Source: M269 sp964640795 (lineage in GTDB: Bacteria; Pseudomonadota; Gammaproteobacteria; Enterobacterales; Alteromonadaceae). Taken from it: a stretch of DNA of 64,000 bases. The number at the start of each line of letters is the position of its first letter. Position 1 is the first letter of the stretch. The position numbers and the translations under genes were made by a program. The DNA lies in assembly GCA_964640795.1 (NCBI GenBank), contig CAZXIN010000019.1:1-64000 (forward strand). The letters run 5' to 3'. Below the pieces are notes generated by a model. The model saw only the letters and a program-made list of their open reading frames with translations, had not been told where the DNA came from and did no database searches. Positions 8,658 to 16,965 of this stretch are shown here, one piece after another.

Positions 8658-9917
8658 ATGCTGGATTTTATCAAGAAAAAAGGGGGATTTTGTATTATCC
8701 TCTTTTTGCTGTTTCAAGGCAGTGCCTCGTCTGCGCCTGAAAAAACCAGCATTTTAAAAGTTTCCTTACTTATCTTTAGTGTTGAACAACGGAATGCATT
8801 CGAAGAATTAGCCGCTCTGTTTAATAAACGTCACCCTGATATCTACATTCAATATGTTTCTCGAGATGATGCTGATTACAAAAAGAACTCAGCTCTTTGG
8901 CTTGAAAACCCCGATGGCATTGATATTTTAAATTGGCCTTGGCCTGGTCGCTTTGATGAATATGTGGGTGCTGGCTGGATAGAGCCCGTATCTGACTTGT
9001 GGCAAAGTCAGTCAATGCAATTGAACTACGATCAATGGGCAAAGGATTTGGTTTCAGTGGGAGAGCACCAGTATGCGATACCTTACACCACTGGCTTCTG
9101 GGGGTTTTTTTATCGTGAGTCGCTGTTTAAAGAGTTGGACATAACGCCTCCAGAGAATTGGCAAGATTTCTTAGCTGCTTGCCAAATACTAAAGAATAAT
9201 CAACTGACACCTATCGTAATAGGTACAAAGTCACCTTGGCCTACCGGAGGATGGTTTGACTTTCTAAACCTCCGCATTAATGGTCATGAATTTCATCGTG
9301 AAGTCGTTCGTGGGCGTGTCTCTTTTCTTTCTGAACGTATTCAAAACGTTTTTGTTCACTGGCAGCAGTTGATTCAAAAAGGTTATTTCAACGAAGGGGC
9401 TATTCGGGTCGATATCCGACAATTGCTTCCGCTTCTTTATCGTCGAGATGCCGGTATGATGCTTGCGGGGAGTTATTTAACAACACAAATCCCACCCAGT
9501 GTGCGTGATGATTTTAAGTTCTTTCGGTTTCCTATTATCGACGAATCTGTCGTCATTGCTGAGGAAATACCTACGGACATGTTTCTTATCCCCGCCAGTA
9601 GTAAAAATAAAGCAATGGCAAAGAAGTTTTTGGCATTCATGTCTGAAGCGGAGTCACAAGAGCTGATCAACCGTGTTATTCATAACTTACCTGTTAACCA
9701 AAGTGCTGGTGTAGAACAAAGCTACTTCTTGGAGGCGGCACAAGAGGCCTTGGCAAAAGCTGGAGCCTACTCACAGTATTTTGATAGAGATGCACCTTAT
9801 GAATTCGCAAGCGCCGGGCTCACTATTTTTGCAAGATTTGTGGATGACGGTGATATAAAGAAAGCGCAAGAGGATTTAGAGCAAGCTCGTCAATATCATT
9901 TCTTGGGCAAAGAATAG
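8658..9917 (+). CDS. Extracellular solute-binding protein, family 1 (sugar ABC type)
   Basis: This 419-residue protein has a signal peptide ending near SASSAPEK and the layout of a family 1 solute-binding protein: NAFEELAALFNKRHPDI (the FEKxxPxI-like start), VGEHQYAIPYTTGFWGFFYR (the gate segment), FKELDITPPENWQDF and a late NKAMAKKFLAFM. The family captures sugars or polyols for ABC importers in the periplasm. No permease or ATPase gene is adjacent, so it is either served by components elsewhere or acts as a sensor partner. The ribosome-binding site GGGGCGGGG just before the ATG is unusually GC-rich for this window. Ligand unknown. Confidence 0.8.
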   Translation: MLDFIKKKGGFCIILFLLFQGSASSAPEKTSILKVSLLIFSVEQRNAFEELAALFNKRHPDIYIQYVSRDDADYKKNSALWLENPDGIDILNWPWPGRFDEYVGAGWIEPVSDLWQSQSMQLNYDQWAKDLVSVGEHQYAIPYTTGFWGFFYRESLFKELDITPPENWQDFLAACQILKNNQLTPIVIGTKSPWPTGGWFDFLNLRINGHEFHREVVRGRVSFLSERIQNVFVHWQQLIQKGYFNEGAIRVDIRQLLPLLYRRDAGMMLAGSYLTTQIPPSVRDDFKFFRFPIIDESVVIAEEIPTDMFLIPASSKNKAMAKKFLAFMSEAESQELINRVIHNLPVNQSAGVEQSYFLEAAQEALAKAGAYSQYFDRDAPYEFASAGLTIFARFVDDGDIKKAQEDLEQARQYHFLGKE

Positions 9918-9972
9918 GTTACTCATAGACTTGGGGGATATAAGGTGAGATGTGTATTAGCAACAACTGATA

Positions 9973-10311
9973 TTAATCGCGCGTGAGGACTTCCAATAAC
10001 TCTATTTCGAATATTAGATTTGATTTTGGTGGGATCATGGTGCCGATTTGTCGTTCGCCATAAGCTAACTCCGCCGGTACCCACAAGCGCCTTTTCCCGC
10101 CAACTTTCATTCCTTTTAAACCTAAAATCCAGCCCTGAATAACGCGTTTATTGCTCAATACTGTTTGAAAAGGTGCTTTCTTTTTACGCGAAGAGTCGAA
10201 TTCAGTCCCGTCTTCTAACCAGCCTGTGTAATGTGCCGTTATTAAAGCCCCTCGCTCACTTTCTTTACCAGTACCTTCTTCTAGCTCTTCTATCTTTACT
10301 GTGGCGGTCAT
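9973..10311 (-). CDS. FKBP-type peptidyl-prolyl cis-trans isomerase
   Basis: The 112-residue protein is one FKBP domain with no signal peptide, so it acts in the cytoplasm to speed proline cis-trans isomerisation. Typical landmarks are visible: ALITAHYTGWLEDGTEFDSS (the YTG..DGT.FDSS strand), RVIQGWILGLKGMKVGGKRRL (the VI.GW..GL..M..G.K motif lining the active site), PAELAYGER and the closing NLIFEIELLEV. The length fits the small single-domain FKBPs. It is transcribed alone, convergent with the binding protein upstream and divergent from the TonB receptor. Confidence 0.95.
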   Translation of the reverse strand: MTATVKIEELEEGTGKESERGALITAHYTGWLEDGTEFDSSRKKKAPFQTVLSNKRVIQGWILGLKGMKVGGKRRLWVPAELAYGERQIGTMIPPKSNLIFEIELLEVLTRD

Positions 10312-10535
10312 ATTTTGATTCGCTGTTGCTGATATAGGTTAAGAATATAACGTTGATAGCGGTTATCACAGAGTCTTTATAACATTTACTTGGGTGTATT
10401 AAATTTATGTTGACTATATGGTCTGGTTTTGTGATAACAATGTTAATCAATGTGATATTTGCGATAATTATACGGGCACTGGTATAACCACTTTGGTTTC
10501 GTCTGCGGTGACTTTAAAATTCAACGGGAAACAAC

Positions 10536-12809
10536 ATGAAAACATTAAATAGAACGGCTTTGGCTTTGTGTGTGAAGGCCGCCTTACTCTCTTCTGCAGC
10601 CTTTGCTCAAGATGCAGAAAATGAACAGGAAAATGACGCCGGTAAATTAGAGATTATTTCCGTTACAGCACAGAAGCGTACGCAGAGTATCCAAGACGTA
10701 CCAATTTCAATAACAACGTTGAATGGTGAGCGTTTTGAGAGTCTTTTTTCAGGAGGTGGCGATATTCTAGAGTTAGCGACACGGGTTCCTGGTTTGTATG
10801 CTGAGTCTTCCAACGGACGTGTAGCACCGCGCTTTTATATTCGTGGATTAGGTAATACCGATTTTGATTTGGCAGCATCGCAACCTGTATCGATCATCAT
10901 GGATGATGTTGTGAAAGAGAACGTCATATTAAAAAGCTTCCCACTGTTTGATGTCGGGCAAGTTGAAGTGCTGCGTGGGGCTCAAGGTACTTTATTCGGT
11001 CGGAATACAACGGCTGGTATTGTAAAGTTTGACTCAAACAAGCCAACAGAAGACTTTGAAGCATACACGAAAGTAGCGTTAGGTTCTTTAGGGACACGCA
11101 ATTTTGAAGGTGCAGTCGGTGGTGGTTTGGGCGGAGACTTTTCTGGCCGTTTTTCTTTTCTATCGCAAAACCGCAGTGACTTTATCGATAACGGCTTTAC
11201 TGGAGAAGATGACGCCCTAGGTGGCTTTAAAGAATTAGCATGGCGTGCCCAACTGGCTTATAACCCGAATGATGATTTTAATGCTTTGTTAAGTGTTCAG
11301 AATAGGAACCTTGATGGTACATCGAGTGTGTTTCGGGCCAATGTCTTAACCACAGGTCGACAAGGTCTAAATTCGAACTTCGACCGTGATCGAGTGTTCT
11401 TTGATCAAGGGGATAACAATCCACAAGAGTACATTAATACCGGTGTTAGCTTAAAGTTAGAGTACACCTTGCCCAACGGCAACACACTGACATCTATTAC
11501 TGCGAACGAGAGTGTCTCAGGCCGCAGTTTGGGTGATATTGATGGTGGTGCGACATTTGATCCTGCGATTGACTTTGATGGTGATGGGGTTGAAGAGTCG
11601 TCATTTCCTGGGTTTATTCCTTTTGGTGCGGTCACCGAAGACCAACTGGATAACTTCAATCAGTTTACCCAAGAAATCCGCTTAGCCAGTGCCGACGATA
11701 AAGAGCTGACGTGGCAAGTGGGCGCTTTCTTCTTCGATTCTGAGTTCGATGTAACGACTATTGACGGTTTTTTTGGTGCGACGACAGTGTTCCATGAAAA
11801 CACGACATGGGCTGTATTCGGGCAAGTGTCTTATGACATCAATGATAAATTAGACATTACAGCAGGCCTTCGTTACACAGACGATGAGAAGTCATTGAGA
11901 GTGGGTGATCAGAATGTCGATGGTTTTGCATTAGTGATTGGGGCAGCATCCATTCAGGACATTGATCCGGTTGATGTTGATGATGGGCAAGTCAGCGGTG
12001 AACTTAGCTTAAACTATAAGCTAAACAGTGATACTAGCCTTTATGCACGTTATTCAAATGGCTTTAGAGCACAAACTATTCAGGGACGTGACGTTGCCTT
12101 TGAAGGTTTCCCATCCGTTGCAGAATCCGAAACTATCAATTCTATTGAAGCGGGTTTTAAGGCCGATTTACTGGATGATACGCTACGATTCAACGGTGCA
12201 GTTTATGCTTATCAAATAGACGATATTCAATTGTCAGCTATTGGTGGTGATGGGAATAACACGGCTTTGATTAATGCTGATCAAGCGAATGGTCAAGGGG
12301 TCGAGTTTGACTTGCAATGGTTAGCATCTGAATACCTAACATTTACGGCAGGCTTCAGTTATAACGATACTGAGATCGATGATCCCGACTTACGCGTTGC
12401 TGTTTGTGGCTCTGGTCAATGTACGCCAACGGATGCGCTTGATGACCAAGGCCGTGCTATCGTAGATGGTAATCCGCTACCACAGGCACCAGAAACGATA
12501 TTCAACTTCACGGCGCGATACAGCATCCCGACGGACAGCGGTGAATTCTATGCATTTACTGATTGGGCATTTCAAGGTGAAACAAATATCTTCTTGTATG
12601 AGTCTGTTGAGTTCACAACCGATGATAACTTTGAAGGCGGTTTGCGCTTAGGCTATAAGAGTTTTGATCATGATTACGAAGTCGCTTTGTTTGCGCGTAA
12701 TATTACCGATGAAGAGAACCTTAGAGCGGCTATCGACTTTAACAACTTAACCGGTATTGTTAACCAACCACGTGTATTTGGCATAGAGTTTAGGAAGGAC
12801 TTTTTCTAA
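10536..12809 (+). CDS. TonB-dependent outer-membrane receptor
   Basis: This 757-residue protein has a signal peptide ending ALLSSAAFAQ, a short N-terminal TonB-box-like stretch (IISVTAQKRTQS), a plug domain containing EVLRGAQGTLFGRNTTAG (the classic plug signature) and a 22-strand barrel ending in a terminal phenylalanine. It should import a scarce ligand across the outer membrane using energy from TonB-ExbBD. Plug and barrel resemble the large FecA/CirA-like group common in marine and sphingomonad-type bacteria, where ligands are often not iron but hydrophobic or carbohydrate compounds. An intrinsic terminator follows directly. No substrate-processing gene is adjacent. The ligand cannot be told from sequence. 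Confidence 0.95.
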   Translation: MKTLNRTALALCVKAALLSSAAFAQDAENEQENDAGKLEIISVTAQKRTQSIQDVPISITTLNGERFESLFSGGGDILELATRVPGLYAESSNGRVAPRFYIRGLGNTDFDLAASQPVSIIMDDVVKENVILKSFPLFDVGQVEVLRGAQGTLFGRNTTAGIVKFDSNKPTEDFEAYTKVALGSLGTRNFEGAVGGGLGGDFSGRFSFLSQNRSDFIDNGFTGEDDALGGFKELAWRAQLAYNPNDDFNALLSVQNRNLDGTSSVFRANVLTTGRQGLNSNFDRDRVFFDQGDNNPQEYINTGVSLKLEYTLPNGNTLTSITANESVSGRSLGDIDGGATFDPAIDFDGDGVEESSFPGFIPFGAVTEDQLDNFNQFTQEIRLASADDKELTWQVGAFFFDSEFDVTTIDGFFGATTVFHENTTWAVFGQVSYDINDKLDITAGLRYTDDEKSLRVGDQNVDGFALVIGAASIQDIDPVDVDDGQVSGELSLNYKLNSDTSLYARYSNGFRAQTIQGRDVAFEGFPSVAESETINSIEAGFKADLLDDTLRFNGAVYAYQIDDIQLSAIGGDGNNTALINADQANGQGVEFDLQWLASEYLTFTAGFSYNDTEIDDPDLRVAVCGSGQCTPTDALDDQGRAIVDGNPLPQAPETIFNFTARYSIPTDSGEFYAFTDWAFQGETNIFLYESVEFTTDDNFEGGLRLGYKSFDHDYEVALFARNITDEENLRAAIDFNNLTGIVNQPRVFGIEFRKDFF

Positions 12810-12830
12810 ATCACACTCGCCAAATCAATC

Positions 12831-12858
12831 AAAAAAGCGCTGTAAGGCGCTTTTTTTG
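12831..12858 (+). terminator. Rho-independent terminator of the TonB receptor gene
   Basis: AAAAAAGCGC and GCGCTTTTTT pair around the loop TGTAAG and end in seven T residues, 22 bp after the stop codon. The A-run on the other arm means it could also work from the opposite strand. Confidence 0.92.
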
Positions 12859-12988
12859 TATCAAAACTCACATCCATCAAATTTAATCAGCTATCACTGA
12901 CATATTACTGCAAAAATTGGTTGCTATGTTGCGTTCCAGCAATAGGCATTAGCCTGATGCATAACAGGCTATAAAATAAAGGTTTATC

Positions 12989-13330
12989 ATGCACTTCGAG
13001 CTTAAACACATATTGATGATGGCGGCTTTATTGATAACGTCGATAGCAGTAGTCACTTTTGTACCTGCCACTGAAGTTGAAGAAAAACACATAGTGCCAT
13101 TGAAGAGTGGTTATCAACATGATGGCAGCGTTGTCCGGAATTCTGAAACGAGAGTTAATGAGGGGCATATTGGTGTCATAGTGGCGATTTTAGCAAAGGG
13201 AATGATAGCTATTGTCCTTGGTACTTTTGCTACTTTCTGTGTCTGTTCTAGATTTGGTGCTTGCCTTGTTAGGCGCAACAACGCTCTTCTTGCATCTACC
13301 TATGAATCTAGAGGTTCAACAGACGTTTAA
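12989..13330 (+). CDS. Hypothetical small membrane protein
   Basis: I do not recognise this 113-residue protein. It has an N-terminal hydrophobic segment (HILMMAALLITSIAVVTFV, about residues 7-25) and a second one (VIVAILAKGMIAIVLGTFAT, about residues 63-84) followed by CVCSRFGACLVRR, three closely spaced cysteines before basic residues. Both segments look like membrane helices, with the short loop between them outside or inside. It sits between the TonB receptor terminator and the alpha/beta hydrolase, 92 bp before the latter. The three cysteines at the membrane edge could be palmitoylation-like or metal sites, but nothing shows that. It is called real because of the good ATG and the hydrophobic pattern. 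Confidence 0.5.
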   Translation: MHFELKHILMMAALLITSIAVVTFVPATEVEEKHIVPLKSGYQHDGSVVRNSETRVNEGHIGVIVAILAKGMIAIVLGTFATFCVCSRFGACLVRRNNALLASTYESRGSTDV

Positions 13331-13422
13331 TCATGCTCCACATGCGCAGTACACAGTGGTGTTTATCCCCTATAGGGTGTTATAAAGCAGACTATATAAC
13401 TCGTTAACGGTGTGAAGTAGTC

Positions 13423-14289
13423 GTGTCTAGACAACAACTTTTGAATCATTGGTACAGCCAAAGTCAGCCACTAGACGTTGATGGGGCAAAATCAAGGATA
13501 TGGCGGCAAGGTCAAGGTGAAGCTGTCGTGTGCTTACACGGTGTCCCTGCTTCAGCTTTTTTATACAGAAAAGTGTTGCCTGAGTTAGATACACTCGGTT
13601 TAGAAGGTGTGGCGTTTGATTTCCCTGGACTCGGGTTTTCTGAACGTCCATTGGTATTTGACTATTCGTGGAGTGGCTTGGCTAAATGGGCAGAGAAAGC
13701 GGTTGATGCTGCTAATATCGATAAGTTACATCTGGTTGTGCATGATATTGGTGGGCCTATCGGTTTTGAGTTGATTCGCAGGATCCCCGACAAGATAAAA
13801 TCACTGACAGTGTTGAACACGCTGATTCATGTTGAAAGCTTTAAACGCCCTTGGGTCATGGAGCCATTTACTTATCCGTTGATTGATCGTTTATGGGTGG
13901 CTTCTCTGCGTACTCCTATGATTATTGCTCTCATGCGTATGCAAGGTATGCATGATGGCCCAACCAATGAAGAGATAAGAGCTTACGGCGATCTACTCAC
14001 AATGAACGATGGAGGTCGGGCTTTCAGACAGATTATGCGTGGCTTTGAGCGCACAGCTGCCTACGAGGAAGGTATTCTAACGGCGTTGAAGAATAGAACC
14101 TTTCCGGCACAAGTTATTTGGGGTGAACAAGACCCCGCCTTAAAAATGGGCAAATATGCGCCAGATATATGTCGGGTTTTAGGTATAGAGAATTGGCATA
14201 AAGTACGAGGTAAGCACTTCTTACAGGAAGACTCTCCGGCTGAAATCGCACAACATATTTCGAATTTAGTACAGTCAGGACGTGGATAA
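13423..14289 (+). CDS. Alpha/beta hydrolase with Asp nucleophile, haloalkane-dehalogenase-like
   Basis: This 288-residue cytoplasmic protein is an alpha/beta hydrolase with the oxyanion motif LHGVPASAF (about residues 38-46) and the elbow VVHDIGGPIG, which places aspartate 108 in the nucleophile position. That is seen in haloalkane and fluoroacetate dehalogenases and epoxide hydrolases, not in serine esterases. The acid (D237 in WGEQDPALK) and base (H265 in GKHFLQEDSP) are also present. These families hydrolyse a carbon-halogen or epoxide bond through an ester intermediate. The start is GTG at 13423, with GTGAAG just upstream. The halide-binding tryptophan next to the nucleophile in true dehalogenases (HDW) is Ile here, so substrate specificity is open. 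Confidence 0.82.
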   Translation: MSRQQLLNHWYSQSQPLDVDGAKSRIWRQGQGEAVVCLHGVPASAFLYRKVLPELDTLGLEGVAFDFPGLGFSERPLVFDYSWSGLAKWAEKAVDAANIDKLHLVVHDIGGPIGFELIRRIPDKIKSLTVLNTLIHVESFKRPWVMEPFTYPLIDRLWVASLRTPMIIALMRMQGMHDGPTNEEIRAYGDLLTMNDGGRAFRQIMRGFERTAAYEEGILTALKNRTFPAQVIWGEQDPALKMGKYAPDICRVLGIENWHKVRGKHFLQEDSPAEIAQHISNLVQSGRG

Positions 14290-14454
14290 TATCCGCATCT
14301 TAAAATAGTCGACTCTTCAGTAATTAACCCGATTGTCAGGGCGTCTGAGGGATCAGTTTATTCGTTAGATTGGTCATTGGTATAAGTCATCACTATCACT
14401 TTTTGAATTGTTTCATCATGAAAGGTTAAATTTAGCTTTCATTTATCTCCATTG

Positions 14455-14470
14455 TTATGTTATAACATAA
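14455..14470. promoter_or_regulatory. Perfect 16-bp palindrome
   Basis: TTATGTTATAACATAA is its own reverse complement and is flanked on both sides by TTG. It starts 31 bp before the terminator at 14486. It could be an operator for a dimeric repressor, or the apex of a hairpin in a short RNA. Which of these holds cannot be read from sequence. Confidence 0.5.
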
Positions 14471-14485
14471 TTGTTTGATACCTTT

Positions 14486-14520
14486 CGGCTAGCCCACCCT
14501 ACGGCTAGCCGCTTTTTTTT
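14486..14520 (+). terminator. Rho-independent terminator
   Basis: CGGCTAGCC and GGCTAGCCG form a perfect 9-bp stem around CACCCTAC, followed by C and eight T residues. It points in the plus direction and lies 79 bp before the next small gene. Confidence 0.92.
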
Positions 14521-14598
14521 CAGCAATAAAAATGACATAGATCATCTGATTGATACTACAGGAGAGGGCTTATAACTGGTTCCTACGCTATTCTTTGC

Positions 14599-14781
14599 AT
14601 GAGTGAATTTGAACATGTTGACGACACTGTTAAGTTATCAATGCAGGCATGGCTATCCGTAGCTTTGCTGGTGGTGGTGTTGGTGCTAGCTTATCCATTG
14701 GCTTTAAGTGGGTTGGGGAAAGCTTCATGGTTTAAGAGTTTCATTCGGGATAAGACAGGGGGTGATGTATGCAGCAGGTGA
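14599..14781 (+). CDS. Small single-pass membrane protein overlapping an acyltransferase gene
   Basis: This 60-residue protein has one clear membrane helix (AWLSVALLVVVLVLAYPLAL, about residues 17-36), a short acidic N-terminus and a basic C-terminal tail (SWFKSFIRDKTGG). It overlaps the next gene by 13 bp in another frame, which suggests translational coupling and joint function with the membrane acyltransferase. I do not recognise a family. The ATG at 14599 has no strong ribosome-binding site, a reason for caution. A role as an accessory subunit is inferred only from the overlap. Confidence 0.45.
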   Translation: MSEFEHVDDTVKLSMQAWLSVALLVVVLVLAYPLALSGLGKASWFKSFIRDKTGGDVCSR

Positions 14782-15950
14782 AATCCAAGAGGTTACATCA
14801 CCTTGATATACTGCGAGGTATTATTATTGTTTTTATGATCGTTGATCATGCCATGGTCTATTGCCTAGACTACGCTGTCACTGATCCTATGGATGTCACT
14901 AATACACCAACAGGTATTTTTCTCTCGCGTTTTGTCTCACATTTTTGTGCGCCTTTGTTTGTTTTTTTGGCAGGCTTGTCAGCGGCAATAACAGAAAGTC
15001 GTTATCTCACTACGCATTCATTCGCTAAGGCCTTGGTGGTGCGTGGTCTAGTCTTAATAGCGTTTGAATTTACTATTATCTCATGGTCGTGGAGTTTCAA
15101 CCCTTTATATCCAATGCTATATGCTCAAGTCATTTGGGCCATTGGCTGGGGGTTTGTAGGTTTAGGGTTGCTGCGTTTGATTGGCGTTAAGGTTGTTGGC
15201 ATGTTTGGGTTAGCTGTGGTGCTTACACATAATCTGTTTGATGGCGTGAGCTTTGGCGTAGACAGTGTGCCGCATTACATTTGGTCTGTGTTACATCAAA
15301 AAAATGTATTAGAACTACCCTTTGGTTGGCGTGTCAGGACCACTTACCCTGTTTTGCCCGTTATGGGATTGATGTGTGTTGCTTACCTTTTGGGGCGGTA
15401 TTATGTAAACCATAATTTTTCTCGAGAGGTTGAGAAAAAAGGGTTACTGCTCGGGGGTGCTTGTTTATTGACTTACTCGATACTGCGAGTGAATAACCTT
15501 TATGGAGATATGAGCCAATTCATCGTATATGACTCGCCTTTACTCACTTTAATGTCTTTCTTGAACCCAACAAAATACCCTTTGTCACTGCAGTTTATGT
15601 TGCTTACTGTTGGTGTGGGTTTGATTGGGCTGTTTTTCTTAGCTAAAGTGAAGCCTGCATTCTCGACAAGCTTTTTACAAGTTTTAGGTAAAACGAGTAT
15701 GTTCTCTTATCTCGCACATTTATATTTATTGCATGCGATAAGTTGGTTACTCATTCCTGTTCTGGGCTACCAATTCAGTCAAATGACATATGGTAGTACA
15801 TTAATTGGCTTGCCTGAAGGGTTTGGGTTGTCGTTCGTAGCTACCTATCTTTTGGTGGTTTTGGTTGTGTGTTTGACTACCCTACTCGCTCGATTATATC
15901 TGCCTTGGCGTCGAGCCAATCAAGGGCGTTTTATTGCGAAATATATTTAA
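14769..15950 (+). CDS. HGSNAT-like membrane acyltransferase (DUF1624 type)
   Basis: This 393-residue polytopic protein begins with KRLHHLDILRGIIIVFMIVDH, the start seen in DUF1624 / heparan-alpha-glucosaminide N-acetyltransferase catalytic-like proteins: a conserved LD-RG pair followed by a membrane helix and an Asp-His pair. About ten hydrophobic segments follow. The family passes acyl groups, often acetyl from acetyl-CoA, across the membrane to sugars or other acceptors; the His in the first helix region is the proposed active residue. The acceptor here is unknown. It is coupled to the upstream mini-protein and convergent with the methyltransferase gene, with a shared bidirectional terminator between them. 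Confidence 0.8.
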   Translation: MQQVKSKRLHHLDILRGIIIVFMIVDHAMVYCLDYAVTDPMDVTNTPTGIFLSRFVSHFCAPLFVFLAGLSAAITESRYLTTHSFAKALVVRGLVLIAFEFTIISWSWSFNPLYPMLYAQVIWAIGWGFVGLGLLRLIGVKVVGMFGLAVVLTHNLFDGVSFGVDSVPHYIWSVLHQKNVLELPFGWRVRTTYPVLPVMGLMCVAYLLGRYYVNHNFSREVEKKGLLLGGACLLTYSILRVNNLYGDMSQFIVYDSPLLTLMSFLNPTKYPLSLQFMLLTVGVGLIGLFFLAKVKPAFSTSFLQVLGKTSMFSYLAHLYLLHAISWLLIPVLGYQFSQMTYGSTLIGLPEGFGLSFVATYLLVVLVVCLTTLLARLYLPWRRANQGRFIAKYI

Positions 15951-16088
15951 CCTCAGGTTAGTTAGCTTGGACTCAGTATAAGAGTTGCCATTAGCACCAA
16001 ACACTCTTCTTTAATATCAAGGGTATTGGTTAAACCAAAGCTGCTTACTCAGGTATTTTAAGGGTAATACCGGCATATCTTTTCCAAT

Positions 16089-16122
16089 AAAAAAGGCTTC
16101 AATGCAGAAGCCTTTTCTTTTT
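16089..16122. terminator. Bidirectional Rho-independent terminator
   Basis: AAAAGGCTTC and GAAGCCTTTT pair perfectly over 10 bp around AATGCA, with A-rich and T-rich flanks on the two sides. It lies between the convergent acyltransferase and methyltransferase genes and can serve both. Confidence 0.9.
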
Positions 16123-16157
16123 ATAAGTGAACTCTATTATACAAGTGGTTGTATATT

Positions 16158-16916
16158 CTATTCAGGCTTGCGGAATTTGAATGTCCAACGATCAGTATTG
16201 CCAGTCACTGTTTTTACACCGACTTCATAACGTAACTCGTCATCTTGGCGGCGGTGTAGATCTGTGTAATCAACAAACTCAAACCCTGCTTCTAGGATTT
16301 CTTTGATTGCTAAAACTGGATCGACACGACGACGGTTGTCGCGTGTTAGAGGTTCCATATGGCGTTTAGTGTGATCAACAACAGCGTAGATTCCACCAGG
16401 CTTTAACGCGTCAAAAGCGACTTTATTCATCGCTTTACGGCCACTTTCACTAAAGTTGTGGTAGTTACGGAAAGTGAAAACAATATCGACATCTTTCACG
16501 CCAAGATCATCAATAGTCATGTCAGTTAAAAGAGCACCTTCTTCGCGATTGAATTGTGCGTCTTCAGCGACAATATTAATTTTATCAAAGCCAGCTTGAC
16601 CTTCTAAGATAGTTCTTAAACGGCCAGCACCGATACCGGCATAATATTCCCCTTTTTCCCTAAGTACAGGCGCGAGGATCTTAGTATACCAACCGCCGCC
16701 AGGAACAAGCTCTACAACGCGCATATCGTCGCGTAAACCATAGAATTCCAGTGTTTGTAAAGGACGTCTATTACGATCGCGATCAGTTTCTGCTTCTGTA
16801 CGAACCTCTGCCTTCATGGCTTCTTTTATCTTTTCAGCTGTTGCGTCAAAATCTGCTGCGAATACAGATGCACTAGCTGTCAGTGTCATCAGTAAGGCAG
16901 GAATGAGTTTTTTCAT
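16158..16916 (-). CDS. Exported class I methyltransferase-like protein (COG4798 type)
   Basis: The protein has 252 residues from the ATG at 16916. A longer frame starts at 16928, but its first codons ATGGAGCAAAAC contain the GGAG ribosome-binding site of the inner start. It opens with a signal peptide (MKKLIPALLMTLTASASVFA). The rest is a Rossmann-type methyltransferase: MRVVELVPGGGWYTKILAP is motif I, DVDIVFTFRNYHNF is motif IV and FDALKPGGIYAVVDH is motif V/VI. Export of a SAM-dependent fold is odd because SAM is not known as a periplasmic metabolite. The family is annotated as predicted methyltransferase; function unknown. It follows the amidohydrolase gene by 49 bp on the same strand, likely one transcript. 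Confidence 0.82.
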   Translation of the reverse strand: MKKLIPALLMTLTASASVFAADFDATAEKIKEAMKAEVRTEAETDRDRNRRPLQTLEFYGLRDDMRVVELVPGGGWYTKILAPVLREKGEYYAGIGAGRLRTILEGQAGFDKINIVAEDAQFNREEGALLTDMTIDDLGVKDVDIVFTFRNYHNFSESGRKAMNKVAFDALKPGGIYAVVDHTKRHMEPLTRDNRRRVDPVLAIKEILEAGFEFVDYTDLHRRQDDELRYEVGVKTVTGNTDRWTFKFRKPE

Positions 16917-16965
16917 GTTTTGCTCCAAGTGTCTCTAAAGTTTTTAAAAATAAGCGATTATTGAT

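Larger units (their letters stand above)
14290..14598. other. 309-bp intergenic region with palindrome and terminator
   Basis: No convincing gene is seen. The region holds the 16-bp palindrome at 14455-14470 and the strong terminator hairpin at 14486-14520. The terminator lies almost 200 bp after the hydrolase stop, so either the hydrolase message has a long 3' tail or a short separate transcript ends here. Confidence 0.6.
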
